Source: a virus | Virus record (IMG/VR): IMGVR_UViG_3300035633_000651 | Coordinates: 45,678-109,677 of that record | Length of the DNA: 64,000 bases | Direction: 5' to 3' (one strand) | Part shown: piece after piece, positions 1-8,254 of the stretch | How positions within the stretch are numbered: the first letter of the stretch is position 1 | Layout of the letters: the number at the start of each line of letters is the position of its first letter | Made by a program: the position numbers and the translations under genes | The notes under the pieces: generated by a model | Told to the model about the DNA's origin: nothing | Database searches by the model: none | Seen by the model: the letters and a program-made list of their open reading frames with translations, nothing else

Positions 1-1862
1 GCCGGCCGGCGCTTGCGTCCCTGGTTGTCCATGGCGGAGCGCCACACGACCCAAGCCACAGCGTGAGCTTGTTGGGGGGTGAGTCCGTACTCAGGGGCGA
101 CTTCGCGGAACCCATCCACGATGTCCTGTCGTTCGTTCTCGGTGACGGTCTTCAGCTTGCTGAGGACCTCACGTCCGTTGCGCCACAGGTTGGCCATGTG
201 CCCGTCGACCGTTGGCGTGTCCGCCATCGAGTCCGGGTCGAGGATCGAGCGGTAGAACACGCCAACTTTTGGTCCAATGGCTTCGCGCTCGCCGTCGAGG
301 ATCTCCTTGGCCTTGTAGAAGTTGCTGCTGTAGAAGGCGCCGCCCGGAACCCGCATGTACTTGTAGGCCTGCTCGCGCAGGACGCCCTTCACGTACTTGG
401 CTTCCGCCTGCAGCTCCTTCTTCTGTTCGGGGTCTTCGGCTTCCTTGGCTGCTGCGTTCAGGTCGGAGAGACGATCCCGCAGTGGGCGCATGATCCGGTC
501 ACGCTCGCGGTACAACTCTTCGTAGCGCTCAGGGTCGCCGATGATGCTGTCGGCTGCGCGCAGGTTCGACAGCCACGGCATGTTCGGACTGATGGCCGCA
601 ATGACGCCGACCACCGTCTCCAGCGGCACGCCGTGACGCTCGGCGATCTGCCGAGCGGCTGCGTTGGCGTCCTTGTACCAATCCTTGTAGTCGTTGATGA
701 CGTCTTCGCCCGCCACGTCGAGGACCGCGCGGATGTTGTCGGCGCTGTTCGGCTGCAGCCGGTCCTCGAAGTCTGCGAAGGTGTGGTCCGACAGCTGAGA
801 CTTTGCCGTCAGGTCTGAGCCGAAGCCGACCTCCTCCTCGAAGATGGGCGCTGTGGCGCGCAGATTCTCTTCGAGGTCCTGCGCTTCAGGGATGAACACG
901 CTCGGATTGAGCGCGAACTCGGGGTCGGGCGGAGACTGCTCGACACCGCCCAGCTCGTAGCTCGGGTCGAACGGCGCCTCTTCCTCCGAGAGGTCGAGGG
1001 CGGGGTCGATGTCGTCCGGCTCGGGGAGGGGCGTGTGGACGGTGTGCTCGTATTGGGCGTCCCGGATCAGTCTGATCCGGCCTCGCCGCTTCGGAGCCGG
1101 CGCAGCGCCTCCGCGATCGCCTTCTTCCGCCGATGGATGACTTCCATCGTGCGATGCCACGACCTGCGGGGCTTCCCGCGCCGGACCAGGTCCGCGTCCG
1201 GGCTCGGCGGCCGGGGCGGGCTTTTCCTGGAAGTGCTCACTCACCTCGACCTTAGACACTGGGCGGGCCATGTCAAGGGGGATGTTGCGCTTCGCGTCAT
1301 CCCAGTCGTAGCGGAACTCGAAGGTGTTCGAGCGGGTGCCCGTGAACAGCTCCTCGGGCGGCTCCTTCGGCTGGTCGCGCTTCTTGTCCTTTGGCTTGCG
1401 AGGCTGGACCGTCAAGGCCTCTGAACCGAAGAGGGGCTCTCCGGCCTGGCTCGGGACCGTGACCGACGGCCCGCCCTCGTCCGACTCGCGATAGCCCTCG
1501 TACATGCCGATGACGCCGTCCTCGCCTTTGAAGATGAAGGCGTCCTGCTCGTACTTCTGGGCCAGGGCGAGTGCGCGTCCGAAGTCGAGCCCCTTGATCA
1601 CCAGGCTGGGCTCGGGACGCATGCGGTTCTCGGAGTCCGACCACCACTGTCCTCGGGTCTGCCGGATGTCCGAGTCGGCAACGCCCATCTCTTGCAGGTC
1701 GCGCCGGAGCATCTGCATGCGTCGCTTGTCGTTCCTGCCCGAGATCCCGCGGGCCGCCGACATGACGACGGCGGTCTCGTTGCCGGACAGGAGCTTGTTC
1801 AGCTCCTTGGGTCCAAGGGGGTCGCGTTTGGCTGCGCTTCGCGTGGGGGTGTAGGTAGTCAT
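1..1862 (-). CDS. Polyvalent late protein, C-terminus cut by window edge
   Basis: The minus frame is open from an ATG at 1862 to the left edge, giving at least 620 residues. Residues about 45-120 (motifs EPSLVIKG and YEQDAFIF) resemble DUF3293-type domains. A charged, low-complexity linker follows. Near the visible end, WYKDANAAARQIAERHG and VIAAISPNMPW resemble the helical DUF7178-type domain common in phages, followed by VDGHMANLW. Long multi-domain proteins of this kind are often called polyvalent proteins and may be co-injected with DNA; that role is inferred. It starts 10 nt after the LamG gene and belongs to the same late operon. The domain names come from remembered sequence patterns, not a search. 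Confidence 0.75.
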   Translation of the reverse strand, partial: MTTYTPTRSAAKRDPLGPKELNKLLSGNETAVVMSAARGISGRNDKRRMQMLRRDLQEMGVADSDIRQTRGQWWSDSENRMRPEPSLVIKGLDFGRALALAQKYEQDAFIFKGEDGVIGMYEGYRESDEGGPSVTVPSQAGEPLFGSEALTVQPRKPKDKKRDQPKEPPEELFTGTRSNTFEFRYDWDDAKRNIPLDMARPVSKVEVSEHFQEKPAPAAEPGRGPGPAREAPQVVASHDGSHPSAEEGDRGGAAPAPKRRGRIRLIRDAQYEHTVHTPLPEPDDIDPALDLSEEEAPFDPSYELGGVEQSPPDPEFALNPSVFIPEAQDLEENLRATAPIFEEEVGFGSDLTAKSQLSDHTFADFEDRLQPNSADNIRAVLDVAGEDVINDYKDWYKDANAAARQIAERHGVPLETVVGVIAAISPNMPWLSNLRAADSIIGDPERYEELYRERDRIMRPLRDRLSDLNAAAKEAEDPEQKKELQAEAKYVKGVLREQAYKYMRVPGGAFYSSNFYKAKEILDGEREAIGPKVGVFYRSILDPDSMADTPTVDGHMANLWRNGREVLSKLKTVTENERQDIVDGFREVAPEYGLTPQQAHAVAWVVWRSAMDNQGRKRRP

Positions 1863-1872
1863 TGCATTCGGC

Positions 1873-3147
1873 TCACGGCACGTCGCTGACGAAGTTGGCC
1901 ACGGACATGTTGTTCATTGTGAAGTCTTCCGACCCAACATTGTCGCTGATCGTGGGGAAGGTGTCGCCGTCGCCCATGCGGTACCAGGAGTAGGGACTGG
2001 GCGTGAACCCGCTCAGGTCGTCAGGGGTACCCGAGTTGTAGAGGTTGGTCACTTGGGTCTGGTTCAGCTCGCTCGCGTAGTAGCTCAGCTCGTCCACGCG
2101 ACAGTCTTCACGCATGTAGCGTCCGCCATTGTCTCGGCCCACGCGGTGAAGAACTGCGGGCAGGTCTTCTGTACTGCCGCCTCCGCCAGACGACTGCGAG
2201 CTGAACGCAGTGGCTACACCGTCGATGTAGAACGTGAAGGCGTCAAAGCCGTTGGCCGCTGTCGTCGTTGCGGTGCCGTCGTAGGTGACGACGATATGCG
2301 TCCACGAGCCTGGCGTGACGACGGAGCCCACTGAGTTCATGCGGAGGAAGTTCGTGTTCCGACGGCCGTACTGGAAGGAAAGGCCGCTGCCGTTGTACCA
2401 CAGACGCGCGGCTGCCTGGCCGCTTCCGTCTCCGAAGAAGGTGATGGTTTGCTCGCCGTGGTTGCTCGTCCCCGGCTTGAACCAAAGGGACATGGACCAA
2501 GCGTCAGCGGCACCTGCACCGCCGCCCGTACGCACCATCGGGTGTCCGGAGGTAGCTGTGGCTTCCAGGAACTCGAAGCGGTCGAAGTTGGTCGACAGAG
2601 CATTCGTGAAGCCGACGCCGTCCACGGTGATGACCAGCGTGTCTGTCACCGACCCTGCCAAGTTGGCGACCGTCACCGGAATGTTCGCAGTCGCAGAGAG
2701 CGTTCCGATGATCCGGTTGACCTGGCCTGCGCTTAGCGCCAGGGTGGCGGGAAGGCTGTCGAAGCGGAAGGCAGTGGCGGTATCTGCTTCGAGCACGTAG
2801 TTGATGACGTCCGTCGGGGCTACAGTGAGAGCGAGCGCCGAGGTGATCGTCGGGACGGTGTCCTGTTCTAGGACACCGTCCACGAAGAGTGAGTTCAAAC
2901 GTGTGATTGTCTCCAGTTCGGTCGACCCGACCTGCTGGTGGTTGCCGTTGACGAACTCGGCGAACGGGACGTTCTGAACTTCGAAGAAGGCGTCTCCGTT
3001 GGTGTACTCTCGCCCCACGTCGCGGACGCCGAGGGTGCCGTCGCCGTTGCCAACCGCCTGAAGCGACCGCACCGGAAACACGCCGGTCGCGCCTGCGTCG
3101 AGGAAGATGTTGCGGAGGTTGTTGCTTCTGAAAACTCGGACAGTCAT
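1873..3147 (-). CDS. LamG-domain virion protein (tail fibre or decoration)
   Basis: The protein has 424 residues. The N-terminal half is beta-rich and unrecognised. Residues about 225-385 look like a concanavalin A-like LamG domain: SMSLWFKPG, WTHIVVTYDG, FYIDG, a DELSYY strand and LYNSGTP near the end. This fold is frequent on phage fibres and heads and usually binds glycans. The extreme C-terminus (WYRMGDGD, then a threonine/asparagine-rich strand) is typical of such phage proteins. It lies 3 nt after the 230-residue gene in the same minus operon. A structural role is inferred; whether it sits on the tail or the head cannot be told. Confidence 0.8.
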   Translation of the reverse strand: MTVRVFRSNNLRNIFLDAGATGVFPVRSLQAVGNGDGTLGVRDVGREYTNGDAFFEVQNVPFAEFVNGNHQQVGSTELETITRLNSLFVDGVLEQDTVPTITSALALTVAPTDVINYVLEADTATAFRFDSLPATLALSAGQVNRIIGTLSATANIPVTVANLAGSVTDTLVITVDGVGFTNALSTNFDRFEFLEATATSGHPMVRTGGGAGAADAWSMSLWFKPGTSNHGEQTITFFGDGSGQAAARLWYNGSGLSFQYGRRNTNFLRMNSVGSVVTPGSWTHIVVTYDGTATTTAANGFDAFTFYIDGVATAFSSQSSGGGGSTEDLPAVLHRVGRDNGGRYMREDCRVDELSYYASELNQTQVTNLYNSGTPDDLSGFTPSPYSWYRMGDGDTFPTISDNVGSEDFTMNNMSVANFVSDVP

Positions 3148-3150
3148 GAC

Positions 3151-3843
3151 TTATCTCCGCTGGATGTCGAACACGACGCCTGCGGAGCGCAGCGTCCCCG
3201 CACGACTCAGGAGAATCTGCGGGATGACAGGATTTTCTCGCGTGGCGTCGCCTTCAATGAACAGAAGGTCTGTGAACTGGATTCGGTACTCGATGCCCGC
3301 TCCGTTGTTCAAGACACCGATGGAACGCTGCAGAGCAAACTGCGAGCCAGGCTCACCGACGAGAAACCGGAACGTAGCCAAGGACTGATTGACCTGCGGC
3401 GTGATGAAAAAGTCGTAGCGGTAAATGACTGTGTCACCGACGCCAAGCGAGCTGAAATCGTAAGACCCTCCAGCAAGCAAAAAGGTGGTCGACCCTGGCG
3501 GCGCGTACGTGTCGCCCAGCAACGACGCTGAACCGTCGTTCGGGATCGCAGTCCAGGTCTCCTCCGGAACGTTGACGACCGTTCCCGAGTCCGCGTACTG
3601 CGACATACCTTGCGACGAACTTCCGGCCACGTCACCGACCTGACCGACGATGTCGACGCGCAGCTGACCAGCGTTCACCGCACTGCGCAGCTCGGGGTCG
3701 GTCCCCAACTGGTACGGGTCGATGTCGTCGACCGTGACCGGGACGTTCGGCTGCAGTGTCAGGCGGACCTGCTCGATCCCGTCGCGGTTGACGTCGAGGG
3801 CGTACTGCTGGCCTGTTCCCAGGTATGTGAATCTAGCGTGCAT
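3151..3843 (-). CDS. Hypothetical late protein, probably structural
   Basis: The protein has 230 residues and I do not recognise it. It is beta-rich, with few lysines and many valine, threonine and glycine strands, as in virion proteins, and it has no signal peptide or TM segment. It overlaps the end of the upstream pyrophosphatase-like gene by 11 nt and ends 3 nt before the LamG gene, so the three are translated as a unit. A decoration or fibre-associated protein is the likely class. Confidence 0.7.
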   Translation of the reverse strand: MHARFTYLGTGQQYALDVNRDGIEQVRLTLQPNVPVTVDDIDPYQLGTDPELRSAVNAGQLRVDIVGQVGDVAGSSSQGMSQYADSGTVVNVPEETWTAIPNDGSASLLGDTYAPPGSTTFLLAGGSYDFSSLGVGDTVIYRYDFFITPQVNQSLATFRFLVGEPGSQFALQRSIGVLNNGAGIEYRIQFTDLLFIEGDATRENPVIPQILLSRAGTLRSAGVVFDIQRR

Positions 3844-5050
3844 CGTCGCCCTCTCGCACTTCGGGAATCTCGTTTAGCTCAGGAAGCCAGGCGTCTCGGA
3901 ACTCGGACGCGTTGCAGGACTCCATCTCCCCGAGCATGCGCTCAGGCCACAGCTCCAGGAAGGCCTCGCGGGCTGCGTCTTCGTCGTCCCATCCGATGAG
4001 CGTCTTGTACTGGTGGACGGTCTCGTTGCCTTCAGGGTCGAGTTGCTCGATGACCCAGACGCTGGGGTCCTTGTCCTTCCAGTTCGGTCCGAGCATGACG
4101 TCGATGGAGTCGCCGTCGACAGCGCGTGTGTCGTCGAAGTAGCCGTAGTGTCCAGGGCAGGTGCGTCCGTAGTGGGGCCGCTCTTCGCCGGAGAAGAACT
4201 CGATGGAGACCGGAAGGCCGAGCACGTCCAAGCTGGCGCGTGCCGGGTCGTCGCCAGGGTTTCGGTCGGCTTGTCGGTTGGCCTGAATCCAGCGCTTGCG
4301 TGCAGGCATCTCGTCCTCGACCGCGTTCATGTTCAGAACGACCAGCTGGCTGCCGAGGTTGATGGCATCGACTTCCATGTTCGCGAGACGTTGGTTTCCA
4401 CTGATCGTCATGGCGGACGACTTCAGAACGACAGGCCGTCCGGGTGGACGGTTGTTGGCGACCTGGGAGTTGTCGGGCAGGTACCAGACCTGTCGCGCGA
4501 TACGGCGACGCTTCTTCTTGCGGTGGCGTGCCTCCTTGCCCCAGCGACGCAGGTCCGGCTCACGCCGGTTCCACCAGTCCTCTTTGGGAAACTGTAGCAT
4601 GAGTTGGACGCGCAGCGTGTCGCCGAGGTCGTCGAGGACGTTCACGACGTGTCCGTGCGGGATGGTGCCCCAGGCCGTGTCGACGTCGCCTACCGCCTTC
4701 AAACGGTCGCCGGTTTGAAAGTCTGGCCCCTCGTCTGCGCGACTGTGACGCCACGGCGAGCGAGGAACTTCAATAGGGAAGGCCACGAAGATGTTGTCGA
4801 GGTCGACGCCCTTGACCGTTCCGTAGGTGCCGTCGGGTACGGTGAACCCGCCAGGCAGCGGTCGGCGGATGCCGTCAGCTACGGCCACAGCCCCTGACTG
4901 TGCGGTGCCGCGCGCCTCGACGGTGTCGCGCACGTTGAACTGCGAAGGGTCAGGGTCCTGTGCTCCGCGCTCCGGCGGCGAGTACAGACCCTCCGGCTCA
5001 GTCTCCGGCTCGCGCTTTTGGCGCCACAACTTATCCCACAGACCCGGCAC
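3833..5050 (-). CDS. Polyvalent protein with inorganic-pyrophosphatase-like domain
   Basis: The protein has 405 residues. The N-terminal 60 are charged and disordered. Residues about 60-180 contain short beta segments (GTYGTVKGVDLDNIFVAF, LRVQLMLQF) that suggest SH3/KOW-like modules. A basic stretch (RHRKKKRRRIARQVWYLP) follows. The C-terminal 130 residues carry YGYFDDT, DGDSIDVMLGP, VWVIEQLDPEG, HQYKTLIGW and EDAAREAF. This is the pattern of the phage/prophage domain annotated as inorganic pyrophosphatase and described in polyvalent proteins. Enzymatic activity is uncertain because such phage versions are divergent. It is the second gene of the late operon driven from about 6090. Confidence 0.72.
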   Translation of the reverse strand: MPGLWDKLWRQKREPETEPEGLYSPPERGAQDPDPSQFNVRDTVEARGTAQSGAVAVADGIRRPLPGGFTVPDGTYGTVKGVDLDNIFVAFPIEVPRSPWRHSRADEGPDFQTGDRLKAVGDVDTAWGTIPHGHVVNVLDDLGDTLRVQLMLQFPKEDWWNRREPDLRRWGKEARHRKKKRRRIARQVWYLPDNSQVANNRPPGRPVVLKSSAMTISGNQRLANMEVDAINLGSQLVVLNMNAVEDEMPARKRWIQANRQADRNPGDDPARASLDVLGLPVSIEFFSGEERPHYGRTCPGHYGYFDDTRAVDGDSIDVMLGPNWKDKDPSVWVIEQLDPEGNETVHQYKTLIGWDDEDAAREAFLELWPERMLGEMESCNASEFRDAWLPELNEIPEVREGDDAR

Positions 5051-5064
5051 GCGCAGTCCTCACT

Positions 5065-6081
5065 TCAGACCGCTTGTGGGCGCACCGGCACGGTGTCGTC
5101 GCGGTTGGGCGGCGCCTGTCCCACATCCATGGTGGGCATGGTGCCGATGTCGGGAACGTCAGAGTCAGGTCCGATACTGGGCTTGGGCTGCTTGGGCTTG
5201 CTTCGGTGCGGCACCGGCTCGCGGGGGAAGCTGCCGTGGGCGTCGAAGAAGCGCTCGAACTCCAGCGGCAGGACGGAGATGATGACGCCAGACTCGTCGT
5301 CTTGCAGCCGGATGCGGACGTAGTCGCCGGGGTTGTCACCCTCGGAGGGGTCGGGGTAGAGCGGGTTGGAGATCCCCGGGTCGCCGATGGCGTCGGCTTC
5401 CGGCGACGGAGGGTGCTGACCTTCGAGGGTGAACGAGCGGTCCGCTGGGATGACCAGCTCTCCGCCGTAGAGGAAGGGCGAGAAGGACTGCTTGGTCTCG
5501 ACCCAGGTACCGAGGTCGGTCTCGTGCTTCATCTGCGTGGGCACGTTGGCGTAGTCCTGTGCCTCCCCGCCGCCGTCGGGGGCGTACTGTCCAGGGCCGA
5601 CGTCCGGGCCGCGCTGGGCGACGACCACAACCTCGGCGTCGTCCCGGGGCAGCGGGGCTTGCCCACCCGGTCCCAGGTCAGCCGTGTCGGGCAGCTCCAG
5701 CTCGGGGAGCGGTGCCAGGATAAGCATCTCCTCGGGCTCGGGTTCCGGCTCCACGGTCACCGTGACGGACACGGACTGCCCGGTGCGGCCCCCGGCCCGC
5801 CGGGCAGTCCGGGGCTCGATGCCCGGAGCTGGCTCGGCGCGGAGGCGGACGATCACGTAGCCGTTGCCGTCCTCCGCGGTCTTGATGGCCCAGATGGCGT
5901 GCGCCTTCCGATAGAGCCCTGGCTGGTCGGGGACCGGGTCGAAGCCCTGCGCCATGGCCTGGCTCAGGCTGGCCACGCGCGGGAGTCGCGCCTCCTGCAT
6001 CCGGCGGGCCAATCGGTCGCTGTTGACGCGTGACGGAAGACCTGCTCCGTGGAGTCGGTCGCGCTCGAACCAGTCAGTCAT
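5065..6081 (-). CDS. Hypothetical late protein, first gene of left operon
   Basis: The protein has 338 residues, counted from the ATG at 6081. An ATG three codons earlier (6090) overlaps the TACTAT -10 box of the late promoter and so probably cannot be transcribed. Residues about 1-85 form a compact domain (GLYRKAHAIWAIKTAEDG). A long acidic and proline-rich linker with EPEPEPEE follows, then a central beta segment, then a disordered tail with another proline run. I cannot assign a function. Its place at the head of an operon of polyvalent and virion proteins suggests a late, possibly virion-packaged role. Confidence 0.68.
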   Translation of the reverse strand: MTDWFERDRLHGAGLPSRVNSDRLARRMQEARLPRVASLSQAMAQGFDPVPDQPGLYRKAHAIWAIKTAEDGNGYVIVRLRAEPAPGIEPRTARRAGGRTGQSVSVTVTVEPEPEPEEMLILAPLPELELPDTADLGPGGQAPLPRDDAEVVVVAQRGPDVGPGQYAPDGGGEAQDYANVPTQMKHETDLGTWVETKQSFSPFLYGGELVIPADRSFTLEGQHPPSPEADAIGDPGISNPLYPDPSEGDNPGDYVRIRLQDDESGVIISVLPLEFERFFDAHGSFPREPVPHRSKPKQPKPSIGPDSDVPDIGTMPTMDVGQAPPNRDDTVPVRPQAV

Positions 6082-6088
6082 CGTCCCC

Positions 6089-6117
6089 ATAGTACGGTTT
6101 GGCGCCTCTCCGGGGCA
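6089..6117 (-). promoter_or_regulatory. Late-class promoter, copy 1
   Basis: Read on the minus strand, TGCCCC (6117-6112) and TACTAT (6094-6089) are separated by exactly 17 nt, and the spacer begins GGAGAG and ends CCG. The same arrangement occurs at 59004-59032 and 63658-63686. The ATG at 6081 lies 7 nt beyond the -10 box, so the transcript would be leaderless or nearly so. Confidence 0.7.
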
Positions 6118-6127
6118 CTACAAAAGT

Positions 6128-6155
6128 TTGACGATGTCAACGTGAGGATGTCAAC
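6128..6155. promoter_or_regulatory. Operator-like GATGTCAAC repeats between divergent promoters
   Basis: GATGTCAAC occurs twice, at 6133-6141 and 6147-6155, 14 nt apart. TTGAC/GTCAA also forms a palindrome at 6128-6140. The repeats lie between the minus late promoter and the plus early promoter. The reverse complement, GTTGACATC, recurs at 20866-20911, 21295-21327 and 28301-28328, all promoter regions. A repressor or activator site is inferred. Confidence 0.4.
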
Positions 6156-6162
6156 AAGCTTC

Positions 6163-6191
6163 TTGACAGACACCGGACAATGTCGTAAGCT
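6163..6191 (+). promoter_or_regulatory. Early-class leaderless promoter 1
   Basis: TTGACA (6163-6168), a 17-nt spacer with CCGG, and TAAGCT (6186-6191) end exactly 6 nt before the ATG at 6198. The transcription start should therefore be the A of the start codon. No Shine-Dalgarno sequence is possible. Confidence 0.75.
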
Positions 6192-6197
6192 GCCTGC

Positions 6198-6965
6198 ATG
6201 TTGACGGACGACATCCGAGACAAACTGCGCAAACTCAACGCCCTCGCGGAGGGCGCGGGCACGCCTGAGGAGGCCGCAGCCGCCCGAGGTCGGATGGCCC
6301 GACTCTGCTTCAAGTTCGGCGTCACGATGGACGACGTCGAGCTGGAGGAGCCCCTCGTCGACGACGAGGAGATCGTCCACGAGGACGACCCCCTCTTCGT
6401 CCAGGCGAAGGTGATGAGCTGGAAATGGCGTCTGGCCGAGGGAATCGCGGTGGTCAATGGCGTCTTTCTCTATCAGCAGCAGGTCCCGTACAAGGTGTTC
6501 GACCCTAACCGAGGGTATTACCGGTACAAACGCAAGGGCGCCCTCATGATGGTCGGCAAGCCGACCGGCGTGCGCATGACGCGCTACCTCTTCCAGATGC
6601 TGCTCAACGACATCGAACGCCTGGCCAAGGTCTACTGCCGTGGGAAGTCGCGGAACTGGGGCGGCAACTGGCGCCACGGCTGCGTGGACACGGTCGCGAA
6701 GAAGGTCAAGGAAGCGTACGGGGAGGCCATCAAAGAGCTGCAGGCGGAGGGTGGCGGCAAGGCGCTGATCCGATTGCAGGACGCCATGGTCACTCTGAAG
6801 GACGCCGAGCGCTTCGCCCGGGCGCGCATGAACCTGACCAAGGGCACGTCGGGTGGCGTCTCGGCCGAGGCCGAGGCGCGAGCGGCAGGCCGCGCTGCGG
6901 GACACGGGATCAAGGTGTCAGGAGGGACGGCCATTTCTGCCGGTCGCCGGCAGTTGACGGGGTGA
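6198..6965 (+). CDS. DUF2786-domain protein
   Basis: The protein has 255 residues. The N-terminal 45 (KLRKLNALAEGAGTPEEAAA, then MARLCFKFGVTMDDVE) match the DUF2786 pattern, a helical domain at the start of many phage early proteins, often followed by a DUF7168-type region as seen here (WKWRLAEGIAVVNG, then SRNWGGNWRHGC and VAKKVKEAY). The C-terminus is alanine/glycine-rich and basic, which suggests nucleic-acid contact. The molecular role is unknown. It is the first plus-strand early gene and is read from a promoter whose -10 ends 6 nt before its ATG. Confidence 0.82.
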   Translation: MLTDDIRDKLRKLNALAEGAGTPEEAAAARGRMARLCFKFGVTMDDVELEEPLVDDEEIVHEDDPLFVQAKVMSWKWRLAEGIAVVNGVFLYQQQVPYKVFDPNRGYYRYKRKGALMMVGKPTGVRMTRYLFQMLLNDIERLAKVYCRGKSRNWGGNWRHGCVDTVAKKVKEAYGEAIKELQAEGGGKALIRLQDAMVTLKDAERFARARMNLTKGTSGGVSAEAEARAAGRAAGHGIKVSGGTAISAGRRQLTG

Positions 6966-6982
6966 CACAGCCCGACTATGGT
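6954..6982 (+). promoter_or_regulatory. Early-class leaderless promoter 2
   Basis: TTGACG (6954-6959), a 17-nt spacer and TATGGT (6977-6982) end 6 nt before the ATG at 6989. The -35 lies inside the end of the DUF2786 gene. The spacer lacks the CCGG seen in the other copies. Confidence 0.65.
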
Positions 6983-6988
6983 CAGGTG

Positions 6989-7321
6989 ATGCCTGATGAT
7001 CACGCACGTGTAGAGGTACGATGCACCCCTGCAGAGAAGGAAACGATGAAGTCGCGCGCAGCTAAGGCCGGGTTTCCCGGACGCGGCTTCGCGACCTGGG
7101 CCCGAGCCGTGTTGCTCGGGCAAAAGCCCAAGACGGACCGACCACCGCCGAACACGAAGCTGCTCTCAGCAGCGGAAGCCGCAGACTACTGTGGCGTGTC
7201 CCGGCAGCAGATTTACGTCTGGGTCCAACAAGGAGAAGTGACGGGCTACGAACTGCCCGAGGGTCTTCGATTGGCGAAGACCGAACTGAAACACCGGCGA
7301 GCGGCAGCGCGCGCCAAGTAG
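6989..7321 (+). CDS. Two-domain DNA-binding protein: ribbon-helix-helix plus excisionase-like HTH
   Basis: The protein has 110 residues. Residues 6-45 (RVEVRCTPAEKETMKSRA, then FATWARAVLLG) have the strand-helix-helix pattern of ribbon-helix-helix proteins of the mobilisation/Arc type. Residues 59-105 (LLSAAEAADYCGVSRQQIYV, then GEV and GLRLAKTEL) have the winged HTH pattern of MerR/excisionase proteins. Joining the two gives two DNA-recognition surfaces in a small protein. I chose ATG 6989 because the -10 of promoter 2 ends 6 nt upstream of it; the in-frame start at 6962 lies upstream of that -10 box. It is a good candidate for a regulator of the early promoter set, by inference. Confidence 0.78.
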   Translation: MPDDHARVEVRCTPAEKETMKSRAAKAGFPGRGFATWARAVLLGQKPKTDRPPPNTKLLSAAEAADYCGVSRQQIYVWVQQGEVTGYELPEGLRLAKTELKHRRAAARAK

Positions 7322-7327
7322 GAGAAG

Positions 7328-7657
7328 ATGGCTATGACTGGGGAAGAAGGCACCAACACGACGAGAGTCTTCGCGCTCTTCGACACCGACGACGAAGTCG
7401 CTCCGCGAGAGCTACTGGACCGGAAGGATGTCGAAGACGCGAAGGCGCTCATCATGCGCTACATCGACAACGACGGTGTGACCAACATCGACACGGTCTA
7501 CAGCGACCCAAGCAGTCCTGGAGACCTGGACCTCTATCAGGCTGTCCAGGAGCTGCTCGACGAGGGGCTGATCGAAGGACCGGCGCTGGCGTCGTGCAGG
7601 ACGCACGAGGAGATGGAGTACCGTGGCACGGACAAGACGACAGCCGGCGTGGGCTGA
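7328..7657 (+). CDS. Hypothetical early protein
   Basis: The protein has 109 residues and is strongly acidic. I do not recognise it. A helical segment (LYQAVQELLDEGLIEGPAL) looks like the recognition part of a winged helix but is not diagnostic. AGGAG lies 3 nt before the ATG at 7328 and 9 nt before a second ATG at 7334, so translation may start at the second. Its 3' end overlaps the next gene by 35 nt. Confidence 0.6.
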   Translation: MAMTGEEGTNTTRVFALFDTDDEVAPRELLDRKDVEDAKALIMRYIDNDGVTNIDTVYSDPSSPGDLDLYQAVQELLDEGLIEGPALASCRTHEEMEYRGTDKTTAGVG

Positions 7658-7931
7658 GGGGCTCCGCAGCTTGATGGGTCCGCTCGACGACGCGGCCATC
7701 GAACGCATCCAGGCATTCCTCGATGACCCGTCAGAGGAGACGTGGAACGGCTGCTACAGCCTCTGCGTCGGCGGCATGACCACCGTCTGGAAGGCGGTGT
7801 GCCGGGTCGACCCGGGCTTCCCGCGCTCGAAGAGCATCGGACCTGAGCCGTCGGGCTACGGCTGGCCACGCGTACCGGACCCGTTCACGGTCCGGCGAGC
7901 GCTGAAGGCGTGTCAGACCCAGGCCGCGTAG
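7623..7931 (+). CDS. Hypothetical early protein
   Basis: The protein has 102 residues and starts at a GTG with GGAG 5 nt upstream, overlapping the previous gene by 35 nt. It has a short helical N-terminus (DDAAIERIQAFLDD), a WNGCYSLCVGGMTTVWKAV segment and a proline-rich end. No family is recognised. Dense overlaps with both neighbours place it in the same early transcript. Confidence 0.6.
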   Translation: MARTRRQPAWAEGLRSLMGPLDDAAIERIQAFLDDPSEETWNGCYSLCVGGMTTVWKAVCRVDPGFPRSKSIGPEPSGYGWPRVPDPFTVRRALKACQTQAA

Positions 7932-8254
7932 CTCGGCGTGGACGACTCTGGCGCGAGGCAGACGGCACCCGGACGCCGGTCAAGGAGCTGCACGACCGGC
8001 ACCTGAAGCACATCGTGTGGATGTTCAAGAGTCGTGCCAACGATGAGCTGCAACAGTCCCTTGACGGACTCCGTACGCTGTGGGGACAACCGGGCATCGA
8101 GGCGCGCTACAGGCAACTGGAGCGCACGCCGTGGACGGCGGTGGCGAACCTGCTCGGAAAGGCCGAGCACCCGTACGCCTCGTTCGAGGACATCTACACC
8201 GAGGCCGTAGAGCGAGGCCTCGTCGAGGAGAGACCACGGAAGAGTTCAGATTGA
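7910..8254 (+). CDS. Hypothetical early protein, phage-common DRHLKHI motif
   Basis: The protein has 114 residues and starts at GTG 7910, overlapping the previous gene. The segment VKELHDRHLKHIVWMF matches a pattern often seen at the start of small phage proteins (a hydroxylated or acidic residue, then HL.NI..M). The rest is helical and charged. The function is unknown. Its stop overlaps a TTG start of the next gene (TTGA). Confidence 0.6.
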   Translation: MSDPGRVARRGRLWREADGTRTPVKELHDRHLKHIVWMFKSRANDELQQSLDGLRTLWGQPGIEARYRQLERTPWTAVANLLGKAEHPYASFEDIYTEAVERGLVEERPRKSSD

